Assembly: GCA_934446455.1 (NCBI GenBank)
Contig: CAKSEE010000007.1
Span: 1-64,000 of the forward strand
Length of the DNA stretch: 64,000 bases
Origin: an uncultured Oscillospiraceae bacterium
Lineage (GTDB): Bacteria > Bacillota > Clostridia > Oscillospirales > Ruminococcaceae
Direction of reading: 5' to 3'
Each line of letters opens with the position of its first letter. Positions within the stretch are counted from its first letter, which is position 1. Both the position numbers and the translations under genes were made by a program. Below, one piece after another: positions 17,426 to 26,291 of the stretch. The notes beneath the pieces were generated by a model. It was not told the origin of the DNA and did no database searches. It worked only from the letters and a program-made list of their open reading frames with translations.

Positions 17426-18523
17426 ATGGCAGAAATGGAAACGAGCTTTTCTCCTAAAAAGAAAAGAAAGAAAAGGAAAAAGGAGAACCTCTTCAAGAGC
17501 ATAGTCAAGGGGCTTATCCCGTGGAAGGGCGACAGCGCAACAGAAATATTCCGCAAGGTTATCTTCCTGCTCGCGCTCGTCATCTTCGTGGGTGCGGCGG
17601 TGATAATCGCGCGCAACCTCATGCTCTATGCAGGCGTTGAAAAAACCGATAATCCCGATGGCACAGGCGGCGGCAGCGCCGTCAACGCCTACATAGTGCA
17701 GCTTAAGAACCAGACGCCCACGCAGCAGGAGATAGAGCAGCTCCCCGATGGCTCCGTAAACGAGGAATACGCCGCGCTTTACGCCGCAAACAACGATTTT
17801 GTCGGCTGGATAAACATTCCCGGCACGAACATAGACTACCCCGTGGTTCAGGGGCCTGACAACGAATACTACCTGCACAAGGACTTTGACGGCAGCGACC
17901 TTTTCGAGGGCACTATCTTCACCGACTATGAGGGCAAGTTCGGCCCCGGGGTAATGCCAAACAACACGATACTCTACGGGCATAATATGCTCTACAAGTA
18001 CAAGTTCACGGCGCTCACAAACTACTCAAAGGATATCGAGTTCCTCAAGATGTCCCCCGTTGTGGACTTCAACACGCTCTATCAGGACAACAAGTACAAG
18101 ATCTTCGCGGTGTTCAAGGTGAATACCGAGGAGGAGCACGGCGACCTGTTCGACTACACGAACTACGTCTACTTCAAGAACTCCTCGGATTTCTACAACT
18201 ATATTCTCGAGTGCATGGACCGCAGCATTTACGAAACGGGCGTTGACATAGAATACGGCGACGAGCTTCTCACCATGTCAACCTGCGACGAGTCCACGGG
18301 CGTTAAGAATATGCGCCTTGTGGTGGTTGCGAGAAAGGTCCGCGAGAACGAAATGCCCGAGGTCGACACCTCCAAAATCACGCGCAAGAAGAGCATAAAA
18401 TACTTTGACGCGTACTACGACATCTACGGCAACACCTGGTCGGGCAGAACGTGGGACACCTCCCTTGTAAAGGGAATGGACGAGTACATCAGGGAAAACG
18501 GTCTTGAGGACGACCCCGCCTGA
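17426..18523 (+). CDS. class B sortase 3 of 3
   Basis: A 365-residue sortase with a Lys/Arg-rich N-terminus (KKKRKKRKKE), the LIPWKGD motif, a membrane helix at ~50-70, and His186 (LYGHNM), Cys287 (MSTCDE) and Arg297 (MRLVVVARK). The three paralogues are intact, so all could be active. Substrate division cannot be read from sequence. The SPETG protein at 32.9 kb and the VPATG protein at 50.4 kb are plausible clients. Confidence 0.92.
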   Translation: MAEMETSFSPKKKRKKRKKENLFKSIVKGLIPWKGDSATEIFRKVIFLLALVIFVGAAVIIARNLMLYAGVEKTDNPDGTGGGSAVNAYIVQLKNQTPTQQEIEQLPDGSVNEEYAALYAANNDFVGWINIPGTNIDYPVVQGPDNEYYLHKDFDGSDLFEGTIFTDYEGKFGPGVMPNNTILYGHNMLYKYKFTALTNYSKDIEFLKMSPVVDFNTLYQDNKYKIFAVFKVNTEEEHGDLFDYTNYVYFKNSSDFYNYILECMDRSIYETGVDIEYGDELLTMSTCDESTGVKNMRLVVVARKVRENEMPEVDTSKITRKKSIKYFDAYYDIYGNTWSGRTWDTSLVKGMDEYIRENGLEDDPA

Positions 18524-18541
18524 CATTCTGACGGAGAAAAT

Positions 18542-19978
18542 ATGAAACATCTTTCACTCACACAGATAATTGCAGCGCTGCTTATAAGCAACGTGTTCCT
18601 GCTCAGCTGCGGGGTAAGCGGCACGGTGGAGAAAACCGCGCCCGCGCCGCAGCAGGAAATTGAGCAGCGCCCCGAGGACGAGCTTCACGGACAGGGTACG
18701 GTGGACTTCATCGCGCCCGACGCGCAGCAGCAGCAAACGGTTTATGTAGAGCAGCTGACCTTTGCGCAGCCCCCGCTGTCCGAGCGCCCCGTGTCCAGCA
18801 CATTCATTGAGCGCGACAACATCGAGCCGCAGGAGCAGACCTATGAGAGCGTTGAGCTTATCGACACGGATGAAACCGCACAGGAGAGCGAAGAGCCCGA
18901 CCTGATCGTCGTGCCCGAGGAGAGCGAGGAACCCGAGCCGCCCGCCGCTGCAACGCCCACGGCGACTACTGCGACAACTCCCCCCGTAACAACGCCTGCC
19001 ACAACGGCGTCCTCTGCCACAACGACTCCCGTAACGACCACCACTGTAACAACGGTCACGACAACTACCGCCGCAACCCCCGAATCCACTTCGGGCGGCG
19101 GCATTAAGGTTGAGGACACCACGCCCTCCACTACAGCGCCGCGCCAGCCCGAGGAGATACCCACGGACGTTGCGGACGAGATACTCTACGTCAACAACGG
19201 CGGCGTTACGGTGTCGGGCTCCGCGCTTGATATCGTGTCGCGCGTTACGCAGAACGAGGTGGGCTACACCTTTGCGCCCGAGGCGATAAAGGCGCAGGCG
19301 GTGGCGGCGTACACCTACATAAAATACTGCAACAAGTACGGCAGCTACCCGAGCGTTATCCTGAGCGACAGCGTGAACGACTCTGTGCGCACGCTTACAG
19401 CCTCCGTAATAGGGCAGGCGGTGTATTGCGACGGCTCGCTCATTCAGGCGGTGTACTCCGCTTCCTCTGCGGGCAGCACGGCTTCAAGCGAGAGCGTGTG
19501 GGGCAACTATTACTCATACCTCACAAGCGTTTACTGCGAGCTTGACGAGCAGTACGACCCCAACTACGGCAGGACCGCGACGTTCTCCGCAGACGACATG
19601 AAGTCCCGCATATACAACAAAACGGGCATTTCCCTTACGGGCAGCCCTGCGGAGTGGTTCACGATAGACAAGCGCGTGGACGGCAAATACGTCGAGCAGA
19701 TGAGCATAGGCGGCTATCACAGCTATATCGACAGCGACGGCGACACCGTGAAAATTTCGGGGCGCGTGTTCAGGCAGAGGATAATGGGCTACGATATCCG
19801 CTCGAGCGCGTTTGACATAAGCTACGACGCAGCCACGGACAGCTTCACGATTACCACCTACGGCTACGGCCACGGCGTGGGGCTCAGCCAGAACGGCGCA
19901 AACGCCCTTGCCACCTACTGGGGCTGGGATTATAAGCAGATACTCGAGTTCTATTACACGGGTACGGAAGTCTACTAA
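18542..19978 (+). CDS. SpoIID-domain lipoprotein
   Basis: A 478-residue exported protein. The lipobox LLSC at about residue 22 predicts a lipoprotein. An acidic region and a Thr/Pro/Ala-rich linker (~135-185) lead to a SpoIID/LytB domain (VTQNEVGYTFAPEAIKAQAVAAYTY to YGHGVGLSQNGANALA). SpoIID is a lytic transglycosylase for stem-peptide-free glycan; LytB relatives enhance amidases. It lies 18 bp after the sortases and ends in a terminator, so the four genes look like a cell-envelope operon. Confidence 0.88.
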   Translation: MKHLSLTQIIAALLISNVFLLSCGVSGTVEKTAPAPQQEIEQRPEDELHGQGTVDFIAPDAQQQQTVYVEQLTFAQPPLSERPVSSTFIERDNIEPQEQTYESVELIDTDETAQESEEPDLIVVPEESEEPEPPAAATPTATTATTPPVTTPATTASSATTTPVTTTTVTTVTTTTAATPESTSGGGIKVEDTTPSTTAPRQPEEIPTDVADEILYVNNGGVTVSGSALDIVSRVTQNEVGYTFAPEAIKAQAVAAYTYIKYCNKYGSYPSVILSDSVNDSVRTLTASVIGQAVYCDGSLIQAVYSASSAGSTASSESVWGNYYSYLTSVYCELDEQYDPNYGRTATFSADDMKSRIYNKTGISLTGSPAEWFTIDKRVDGKYVEQMSIGGYHSYIDSDGDTVKISGRVFRQRIMGYDIRSSAFDISYDAATDSFTITTYGYGHGVGLSQNGANALATYWGWDYKQILEFYYTGTEVY

Positions 19979-19986
19979 AACAAAAG

Positions 19987-20022
19987 AACGGCGGCTCTGA
20001 ATGCGAGCCGCCGTTTTGTTTT
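19987..20022 (+). terminator. terminator of the sortase-SpoIID operon
   Basis: An 11-bp stem (AACGGCGGCTC/GAGCCGCCGTT) with a 7-nt loop, followed by TTGTTTTT. Confidence 0.85.
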
Positions 20023-20045
20023 TACTTGTTAAAAAAGATTCTCAC

Positions 20046-20150
20046 TAGGCTGGGGAGAAAGGTGCAGATGCTAGGAAACGGCATTTCGGCTAGGCTTTGT
20101 GCCTGCCGAAATGTCGTTGACGACGCAGATGTACCTTTATCGCCAGCCTA
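20046..20150. repeat. 105-bp long-hairpin repeat, copy 1
   Basis: The whole unit folds on itself with ends TAGGCTGG and CCAGCCTA. A conserved centre (GCTAGGAAACG opposite CGTTGACGACGC) forms an internal loop, and AGGC/GCCT is near the tip. A same-length copy lies at 44421-44525. Arm bases differ between copies but largely keep pairing. The last three bases form the stop codon of the small minus-strand gene next to it. Confidence 0.8.
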
Positions 20151-20273
20151 CTGCCTGATGTATATTCCCTGCTCCTCTATATAGTCCTCCAGCTCCTGCT
20201 TCATATCGTCCACCCACGTTTTGTCTGCGGGAGCGCTCCGGGGCTCGGGCTTCTTTTCCTTATCCTTGTCCAT
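20148..20273 (-). CDS. 41-residue hypothetical protein
   Basis: MDKDKEKKPEPRSAPADK begins a short charged protein ending in a helical ELEDYIEEQGIYIRQ. An AGAGGTG site lies five bases before the ATG. Its TAG stop is the first base triplet of the hairpin repeat, so the repeat may have supplied the stop and truncated a longer gene. No family recognised. Confidence 0.6.
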   Translation of the reverse strand: MDKDKEKKPEPRSAPADKTWVDDMKQELEDYIEEQGIYIRQ

Positions 20274-20393
20274 ATTGCACCTCTTTTGAATACTTGCATG
20301 CTCTGCGCCTGCACTGATTCAGCCCGCAAGCGCGTTCTCTCTGATATATTGTAACACATTCTCGGGAAAATGCAAGTCCAACGGAGAAATATT

Positions 20394-21044
20394 TCATTTT
20401 CGTGATGAAAGCGTCTTTGCGAATACCGCGCCTTCAACATCTGCCGCCCCCGCTTCGCGCAAAATCCGTGCGCAGGCGCTGAGCGTGCTGCCCGTGGTGC
20501 AGATGTCGTCGATAATAAGCACGCGCTTTCCCGCAACGGTTTTGGGGCGCCTTACAAAGAACGCTCCGCCCGCGTTTTCGCGGCGCGCCTGCGCACGCAG
20601 ACGCTTCTGCTCCGCGCCGTCGCGCACGCCAAGCGCGCTTACGCACCGAACCCCGCATACGCGCGAAAGTCTGCGGGCAAGCCTTACCGCGGGCTGAAAG
20701 CCGCGCTCGAGCGTTGAAGAAAACCTGCTCGGCACGGGCACAAGCATATCCGCCTGCACCTTGCCGATGCGTTCCGCCATTATAAGCGCGAAAGGCTCTG
20801 CATAGCACCCCAAAGGCCCGCCCTTGTACCGCAGCAGCGCCGCCCTTACAGCGCCCTCGTAGACATACGGGGCGGTAAGCGCGCTCAGTCCCTCGGGGAC
20901 CGGCTCTGCGCCGTCGTATTCGCGCAGGGCTATATAGCAGCGCTCGTGCCAGTATTCAAACGCCCCGACAATGCCGCCGCAGAACGGGCAGCGGTTCGGC
21001 GCGAGAAGCGACAGCAGCGCCCGCCCAAGCTCACTCCTTGTCAA
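20394..21044 (-). CDS. comF: ComF family protein (phosphoribosyltransferase-like)
   Basis: About 216 residues. An N-terminal zinc-finger-like pair (CPFCGG...C) is followed by a PRTase fold with the PRPP loop VLIIDDICTTGSTLSACA. ComF proteins act in DNA uptake during competence or in phosphoribosyl metabolism. I take the TTG at 21044, which has GGAGG six bases upstream and overlaps recD2 by 14 bp; an ATG at 21104 would lie far inside recD2. The pairing with recD2 supports a DNA-processing role. Confidence 0.85.
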   Translation of the reverse strand: MTRSELGRALLSLLAPNRCPFCGGIVGAFEYWHERCYIALREYDGAEPVPEGLSALTAPYVYEGAVRAALLRYKGGPLGCYAEPFALIMAERIGKVQADMLVPVPSRFSSTLERGFQPAVRLARRLSRVCGVRCVSALGVRDGAEQKRLRAQARRENAGGAFFVRRPKTVAGKRVLIIDDICTTGSTLSACARILREAGAADVEGAVFAKTLSSRK

Positions 21045-23250
21045 AATACTCCTCCAGATAAGCGCGCAGGCATGTGTAGCGGTGCGCGCGGCGGTCGTTG
21101 TCAACCATGCTGTACACCTTGCCGACTGTGCCTATGATGATAAGCGTTTTCTTTGCTCGCGTTACGGCGGTGTAAAGCAGGTTGCGGTAAGACAGCCTGT
21201 CCATACCGTTCGGCAGCGGGATTATAACGGCGGGGTACTCGCTGCCCTGACTTTTATGTATGGTCACGGCGTAGGCGTGTTCTATTTTTTTCAGCATTTC
21301 GCTGTCGTAGTGCGCGCGCCTGCCGTCAAAGTCTATCTCAACGTTCTCGTTCACGCGGTCCGCCTCGGCTATCCTGCCGATGTCGCCGTTGAATATCCCG
21401 TGGGACTTCTCCGCGCCGCGCCGCCACTCCACGTCGTAGTCGTTCTTGGTCTGCATTATCTTGTCGCCCTCGCGGAAAAGCGTGTTCATGAACTTTACCT
21501 CGCGCTTGTCCTTTGACGGCGGGTTGAGCGCCAGCTGCAGCTCGTGGTTAAGGCTCTGCGTGCCCACCGTACCCATGCGGGAGGGGCACAGCACCTGTAT
21601 GTCGTCGAGCGGGTCGTAGCCGTAGCTTGCGGGCAGGCGCGTTCTGCAAAGCTCCACCACAAGGCGCAGGGTGTTCTCCTCGCTGTCCGAGGGCATGAAG
21701 AAAAAGTCGTTCTTTCTGTCGTTTAGTATGGGGTACTCTCCCCGCACTATCCTGTGCGCGTTGGTTACGATAAGGCTCTGCGCCGCCTGTCGGAATATCT
21801 GCTTGAGCTCCACCACGGGTACTCTGCCGCTTGCAATAAGGTCGCCCAGCACGTTGCCCGCGCCCACTGAGGGCAGCTGGCTGCTGTCGCCCACCATTAC
21901 AAGCCGCGTTTTACCGCGCAGCGAGTGCAGCAGCGAAGCCATAAGCTGCGTGTCCACCATGGACATCTCGTCGATTATCAGCACGTCGCAGCTAAGCGGG
22001 TTCTCCTCGTTGCGCTTGAACGAGCTTCCCCCCGCCGCAAAGTCCACCTCAAGCAGGCGGTGGATAGTCTGCGCGGGCGCGCCTGTAAGCTCCGCCATGC
22101 GCTTTGCAGCCCTGCCCGTGGGCGCCGCAAGCTTTATCTTCTGCCCGCGCTGCCTGCACAGTGAAATTACAGCGTTGAGCGTTGTGGTCTTGCCCGTGCC
22201 GGGGCCGCCCGTGAGGATAAACACGCGGTTGTTCATGCAGGCGTTTATCGCCTCGCGCTGAAGCCCCTCGTAGGTGATGTTCTCCGTCCACTCTATGGCT
22301 GATATCTCCTTTGAGAAGTCCGCGTCCGTATCGCCGCCCGCCTTTATAAGCTCCGCAGTTTTTTCCGCAATGAAGCGCTCCGCGCCGTAAAGGTCGCTTA
22401 AGAAAACAAAGCGCCCCTCCTCCCTGCTGTCGATAGCTATCTCGCCGCGCTCCTCGGTCATTTTAAGCGCGTTATAATAGCTGCTTTCGCTTACGGAAAG
22501 CGCAGCGCATACCCGCTCGCTCAGCAGGGGCTCGGGCAGGCAGGTGCTGCCGTTTGAGGCGCCCGCTCTCAGCACCCACAGGATACCCGCGTAAATGCGC
22601 TCCTCGCTGTCGGGCGGCACGCCAAGGTCAAGCGCCATGCGGTCCGCGTCCCTGAAAGGCAGTTCAATACCATTTGCGCACAGGCAGTAGGGATTATCGC
22701 TCACTATCTTTACCGTAGCGCCCTCGTACTGTTTCCACACGGCGGCTATGTACACGGGCTGTATGCCGTACTTTGAAAAGAACGTCATAGCCTTGCGCAG
22801 TCCCGTTATTCTGCGGAATTCCTTGCCGATGGCAAGCGCGCGCTCGGTGGTTATACCCTTTATTGCGCTTAACTGCGCAGGGGAGTTTTCGAGAATATCC
22901 ACGGTGTCCTCGCCGTACGCCTGAACGATTCGCCTTGCAAGCGACGGGCCTATGCCCGCGATAACGCCTGAGCCCAGATAGCGGCGCAGCGCGTCCGCCG
23001 TCTGCGGCAGGGCGCGCTCGAATATCTCCGTTTTGAACTGCCTGCCATATTTCTGCGAGTTCACATATTCCCCGTAGAGCGTGAGGCTCTCACCTTCGCG
23101 CACGTCGCCCATGCAGCCGACCGCCGTCACAAGCTCTCCGTCCACGTCAAGTCCCAGCACGATATAGCCGTTTTCCTCGTTGAAGAAAACGACGTCCTCC
23201 ACCGTGCCGCTTATTGTTGAAAGCTCCCCCGCGATATCCGTCCCGTTCAA
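21031..23250 (-). CDS. recD2: RecD2-type SF1B DNA helicase
   Basis: About 739 residues. The N-terminal OB-like and helix-hairpin-helix region (GSGVIAGIGPSLARRIV) precedes a 5'-3' helicase core with Walker A LTGGPGTGKTTT, IIDEMSMVDTQL, GDSSQLPSVGAG and a C-terminal AVTIHKSQGSEYP motif. RecD2 works without RecBC in replication and repair. The TTG at 23250 is preferred because AGGAG lies about nine bases upstream; a TTG at 23277 is in frame. It overlaps the preceding gene by 4 bp or less. Confidence 0.93.
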   Translation of the reverse strand: MNGTDIAGELSTISGTVEDVVFFNEENGYIVLGLDVDGELVTAVGCMGDVREGESLTLYGEYVNSQKYGRQFKTEIFERALPQTADALRRYLGSGVIAGIGPSLARRIVQAYGEDTVDILENSPAQLSAIKGITTERALAIGKEFRRITGLRKAMTFFSKYGIQPVYIAAVWKQYEGATVKIVSDNPYCLCANGIELPFRDADRMALDLGVPPDSEERIYAGILWVLRAGASNGSTCLPEPLLSERVCAALSVSESSYYNALKMTEERGEIAIDSREEGRFVFLSDLYGAERFIAEKTAELIKAGGDTDADFSKEISAIEWTENITYEGLQREAINACMNNRVFILTGGPGTGKTTTLNAVISLCRQRGQKIKLAAPTGRAAKRMAELTGAPAQTIHRLLEVDFAAGGSSFKRNEENPLSCDVLIIDEMSMVDTQLMASLLHSLRGKTRLVMVGDSSQLPSVGAGNVLGDLIASGRVPVVELKQIFRQAAQSLIVTNAHRIVRGEYPILNDRKNDFFFMPSDSEENTLRLVVELCRTRLPASYGYDPLDDIQVLCPSRMGTVGTQSLNHELQLALNPPSKDKREVKFMNTLFREGDKIMQTKNDYDVEWRRGAEKSHGIFNGDIGRIAEADRVNENVEIDFDGRRAHYDSEMLKKIEHAYAVTIHKSQGSEYPAVIIPLPNGMDRLSYRNLLYTAVTRAKKTLIIIGTVGKVYSMVDNDRRAHRYTCLRAYLEEYFDKE

Positions 23251-23252
23251 TG

Positions 23253-23546
23253 TCACTTCTCCTGTTTTATCCTGCAAAGCCTTACCGGCGCGTATTTCTG
23301 CGCAAGAAGCCGCGCCTTATCGTCGCATTCGCCGCCTGTGAGCATAATGTTCACCTGCTTGATATGCCCCGTCTGCCGCGCGTACTCCACAAAATCCTCC
23401 GCGTCCGCGTCTGATTTAATGTACACCTCGAACCTGCCGCCGCGCTGCCGCAGAAGCGCCCACGACAGCGCCTTTATAAGCATGGCAAGCCCGAATATCG
23501 CCAGAAACATCAGCACGAATGCGTATAAAAACTCTCCTGCACCCAC
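23253..23546 (-). CDS. small single-pass membrane protein
   Basis: A 97-residue protein with one N-terminal helix (FLYAFVLMFLAIFGLAML) and a cytoplasmic tail of alternating strands and helices (FEVYIKSDADAEDFVEYAR). No family recognised. It lies between prmA and recD2 in the same operon. Confidence 0.7.
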   Translation of the reverse strand: MGAGEFLYAFVLMFLAIFGLAMLIKALSWALLRQRGGRFEVYIKSDADAEDFVEYARQTGHIKQVNIMLTGGECDDKARLLAQKYAPVRLCRIKQEK

Positions 23547-23591
23547 ATATACCGCCTCCTTATGGCAGTATATGCAAAGCGAAGCGCCGCG

Positions 23592-24563
23592 TTACTCCCC
23601 GGCGAGAAGAACGCAGTTCCAGCCCTCCTCGTTCTTTTCTGAAAGAACCGTGAAGCCGTTTTCGCGAAGCGCCGCCAGCACCTCGTCAAGGCGCTCGTCT
23701 ATAACGCCCGAAACAATGAGCCGCGCGCCGGGCTTCATAAACCCGCCGAAAAGCGGCGCCATGCCTATTATAACGTCCGCGACTATGTTTGCGCAGATAA
23801 CGTCGTAGCCCGTGCCTATGCGCTCGCGAAGCCCTTCATCGTCTATGATGTTGCCGCAGAACGTGCGGCAGCACGACGGGTCTATGTGGTTCTTTGCGGC
23901 GTTTTCGGCGGCGGTGTTGACTGCATTCTCAAAAATGTCGCACATGGTTATGCTCTGCGCGCCGAAAAGCATGCAGGCAATGGACAGAATGCCGCTGCCG
24001 CAGCCTAAGTCAAGCACACGCTCGCCGCCCTTTATCACGTCCTCGAGCGTTTCCATAACAAGCTTTGTCGTGTGGTGCTGCCCCGTGCCAAAGGTAGAGG
24101 CGGGGTCTATCTCGAGAATGCGGTCGCCAGCGGCAGGCTCAACGTCCTCCCACGAGGGCTTTATCACAAGGCTTCTGCCCACGCGGAACGGCTTGTAGAA
24201 GCGCTTCCAGTTGTTCGCCCAGTCCTCCTCCTTTACGTTTGCAAGCACCATGCGGATATTGCCGTAATAGCCGTCCGCGTTGTTCTGCGCGTAGCCGTCT
24301 GCAAGCGTGCGTATCGCCGCGAGCATTTCCGCGCCCTGCGCGTTGTCGTGTACATAAAGCGTGATGTGCGGCTCAACCGTCTTAAGCCCCATAAGCTCGT
24401 CGTCTACGTAGTCCCAGTTGGCGTTCTTGTCCTCAAGAAAGCTCTCGAAGTCCGCGCTGTCCTGAATAATGAACCCCGTTATGCCGTAGTCAGTAAGCGC
24501 GCCCGTTATACCGTCTATCGCCTGCGACGAGGTGTAAATATCTATCTGTATAAAGTTATCCAT
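23592..24563 (-). CDS. prmA: ribosomal protein L11 methyltransferase PrmA
   Basis: About 323 residues with an N-terminal L11-recognition domain and a Rossmann methyltransferase domain (STFGTGQHHTTKL and VLDLGCGSGILSIA, the SAM loop). It trimethylates L11. The ATG at 24563 is chosen for its GGAGAG site six bases upstream; an in-frame ATG lies 21 bp earlier. It is first in the prmA-recD2-comF operon. Confidence 0.94.
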   Translation of the reverse strand: MDNFIQIDIYTSSQAIDGITGALTDYGITGFIIQDSADFESFLEDKNANWDYVDDELMGLKTVEPHITLYVHDNAQGAEMLAAIRTLADGYAQNNADGYYGNIRMVLANVKEEDWANNWKRFYKPFRVGRSLVIKPSWEDVEPAAGDRILEIDPASTFGTGQHHTTKLVMETLEDVIKGGERVLDLGCGSGILSIACMLFGAQSITMCDIFENAVNTAAENAAKNHIDPSCCRTFCGNIIDDEGLRERIGTGYDVICANIVADVIIGMAPLFGGFMKPGARLIVSGVIDERLDEVLAALRENGFTVLSEKNEEGWNCVLLAGE

Positions 24564-24617
24564 GTTCTTCTCTCCGTATAACAATTATTGTCCCGACCAA
24601 AAATAGCCGCTTCTTTT

Positions 24618-24646
24618 ATTATACACCATTGCCGCGGGAAAATCAA
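24618..24646 (-). promoter_or_regulatory. sigma-A promoter of the prmA operon
   Basis: TTGATT, a 17-base spacer and TATAAT on the minus strand, about 50 nt before the prmA ATG. Confidence 0.8.
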
Positions 24647-24670
24647 GACATAACGTTATCGCGCGTTACT

Positions 24671-25015
24671 TTATTGCCCGTTCTCCCCGTACCTTGCAAG
24701 CGCCACCTTTGCCGCAGTCGCAATGTCTGAGATAATGCACAGCTCGCGCGGGGTGCAGCTCATAAGCACCTCGTTTATATGCTCGAACGCGAGCCGCCCC
24801 GTGCCCGCGCTCTGCCCGAAAAGCAGCTCGTCCGCGCCCGCGCCGAGCGCCCGCGCCACCCCCGCGAACACCTCAAGGCTGAGCTTGGTGTTGCCCGTTT
24901 CTATGTGGCTCATGTGCGTTACGGAGATTCCCACCGCCTCTGCCAGCTGCTCCTGCGATATTCCCTTTGCTTTCCTCACCCTGCGTATGCGCTGCCCTAT
25001 CTCGTAATAATCCAT
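24671..25015 (-). CDS. XRE-family transcriptional regulator
   Basis: A 114-residue protein with an HTH_3 domain (IGQRIRRVRKAKGISQEQLAEAVGIS, split over two helices, then HMSHIETGNTKLS). The C-terminal ~45 residues are helical and could be a dimerisation or ligand region. SD GGAGGGGCAGC precedes the ATG. The target is unknown; divergent neighbours encode membrane proteins. Confidence 0.85.
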   Translation of the reverse strand: MDYYEIGQRIRRVRKAKGISQEQLAEAVGISVTHMSHIETGNTKLSLEVFAGVARALGAGADELLFGQSAGTGRLAFEHINEVLMSCTPRELCIISDIATAAKVALARYGENGQ

Positions 25016-25301
25016 GCTGCCCCTCCAAAAAATTTATAAAATATACTTGAATTATAAAGGCAGTTATGCTATAATAAAATAAACCATAAAGGCTATTTTA
25101 TGCGCATATAGTTAATATCTCGTCTTTTAACGCTAAGGTTGTGTCTTTTTCCGCAAATTTAACAGGCGCTTGCTGTCAGAGTACATCTGCCGCGCGTCAG
25201 GGCAAAAAGGAAAACGCAGATTACGGAAAGCCGAAAAGACTGTGATATACTATAAGCAAGGGCAAAAGCCTGAACGGTTATATTTTTCAGGAGGTATTAT
25301 T
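25016..25301. other. AT-rich divergent intergenic region
   Basis: It separates the XRE gene from the plus-strand membrane genes. A TATAAT lies about 40 nt before the XRE ATG, and TGTGATATACT (extended -10 form) near 25250 for the plus side; neither has a convincing -35. No further structure seen. Confidence 0.4.
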
Positions 25302-25667
25302 ATGTTTAAGAAGCTCTATGGCGAAACTGAGGAAATGCAATTCAAGTACCTGCGCTGGCGCGTGATCCTGACCTTTGCGGACCTTATTCTCATGGTTATA
25401 GGTCTGCTTATAGACACGCAGGTAGGCAGCGTGTTCGGCGGACTGCTTGTTATTCTCGCGTGGATGTGGGCATGGGGATTCATGCGCACATGGTTCGGCT
25501 GGACGTCGTTCGCGGCGATATTCACAGGCAACCTTATCTTTGGAATACTGATTGTCGTTCTATACATATTCGTTGGCTACGTTCTCGGACTTTTCGGCTT
25601 CCTGCTTGGCACGGGCAGATTCATCTACCTTTGCGTAAAGCACTTCACACGGGGACCGGAGGGCTGA
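25302..25667 (+). CDS. multi-pass membrane protein of unknown function
   Basis: A 121-residue hydrophobic protein with about four membrane segments (LTFADLILMVIGLLI, GGLLVILAWMWAWGF, FAAIFTGNLIFGILIVV, VLGLFGFLLG). AGGAGG precedes the ATG at 25302. No family recognised. It is 1 bp from the next membrane gene, so the two form a unit. Confidence 0.7.
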   Translation: MFKKLYGETEEMQFKYLRWRVILTFADLILMVIGLLIDTQVGSVFGGLLVILAWMWAWGFMRTWFGWTSFAAIFTGNLIFGILIVVLYIFVGYVLGLFGFLLGTGRFIYLCVKHFTRGPEG

Positions 25668-25668
25668 T

Positions 25669-26226
25669 ATGTGGTTCGTAAACTACCATAAGTCCGACTC
25701 GCTGTTACTGCCCGACACCGCCGAGGTCTTTTACGTTGACGGCGCATATGTCACAGCCGTAACGCTGTTTCTGATAGCCTGTCCGTTCTTCACCGTGGGC
25801 GCCATGCTGTTCGGCGCTGTCATGTGGCTGTGCAGCCATGTTGCGGCGCTAATCGTGGTGCACCTGCTGCTGCTTGCGCTTATGACGTGGCTTCAGGCGC
25901 GGCACTCCTACAAAAAGTATATGTCGCTCTACTGTGCGGCTTCCTTCCTGACGTTCACCGCGCCGCTCGTGTGCAGCATGCTTTACGTTTATCCCGTGAT
26001 AATAGTGGGCGCGCCCATAGGCGCGGTGTTTGCGGTGTTCATTTTCTACGGCGGCGCATACCTGTGTTTTTCGCTTGCAAAGCTCTTCAAAAGCGGGCTC
26101 AGCTGCCTTATCACCGCGCTTATTTTCTGCGGGATTTCAGCGGCTGTGCTTTACGGCTTCCGCTGCGCCGACGCCGAACACCTTGCAGCACGAACCTTAG
26201 CGTCGATGTATTCCTTCTGGAGATGA
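25669..26226 (+). CDS. multi-pass membrane protein of unknown function
   Basis: A 185-residue protein with about five hydrophobic segments and few charges. It is translated immediately after the previous membrane gene and ends before a terminator. No recognised family. Confidence 0.7.
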   Translation: MWFVNYHKSDSLLLPDTAEVFYVDGAYVTAVTLFLIACPFFTVGAMLFGAVMWLCSHVAALIVVHLLLLALMTWLQARHSYKKYMSLYCAASFLTFTAPLVCSMLYVYPVIIVGAPIGAVFAVFIFYGGAYLCFSLAKLFKSGLSCLITALIFCGISAAVLYGFRCADAEHLAARTLASMYSFWR

Positions 26227-26246
26227 CCCGAAATTCTCATAGAAAA

Positions 26247-26280
26247 GCACGGAGCGTATTTGCGCCCCGTGCCTTTTTAT
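26247..26280. terminator. bidirectional terminator
   Basis: A GCACGG/CCGTGC stem with inner GCG/CGC pairs is followed on the plus strand by CTTTTTAT and on the minus strand by TTTTCT, so it can serve both convergent operons. Confidence 0.75.
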
Positions 26281-26291
26281 TATCGCATATA

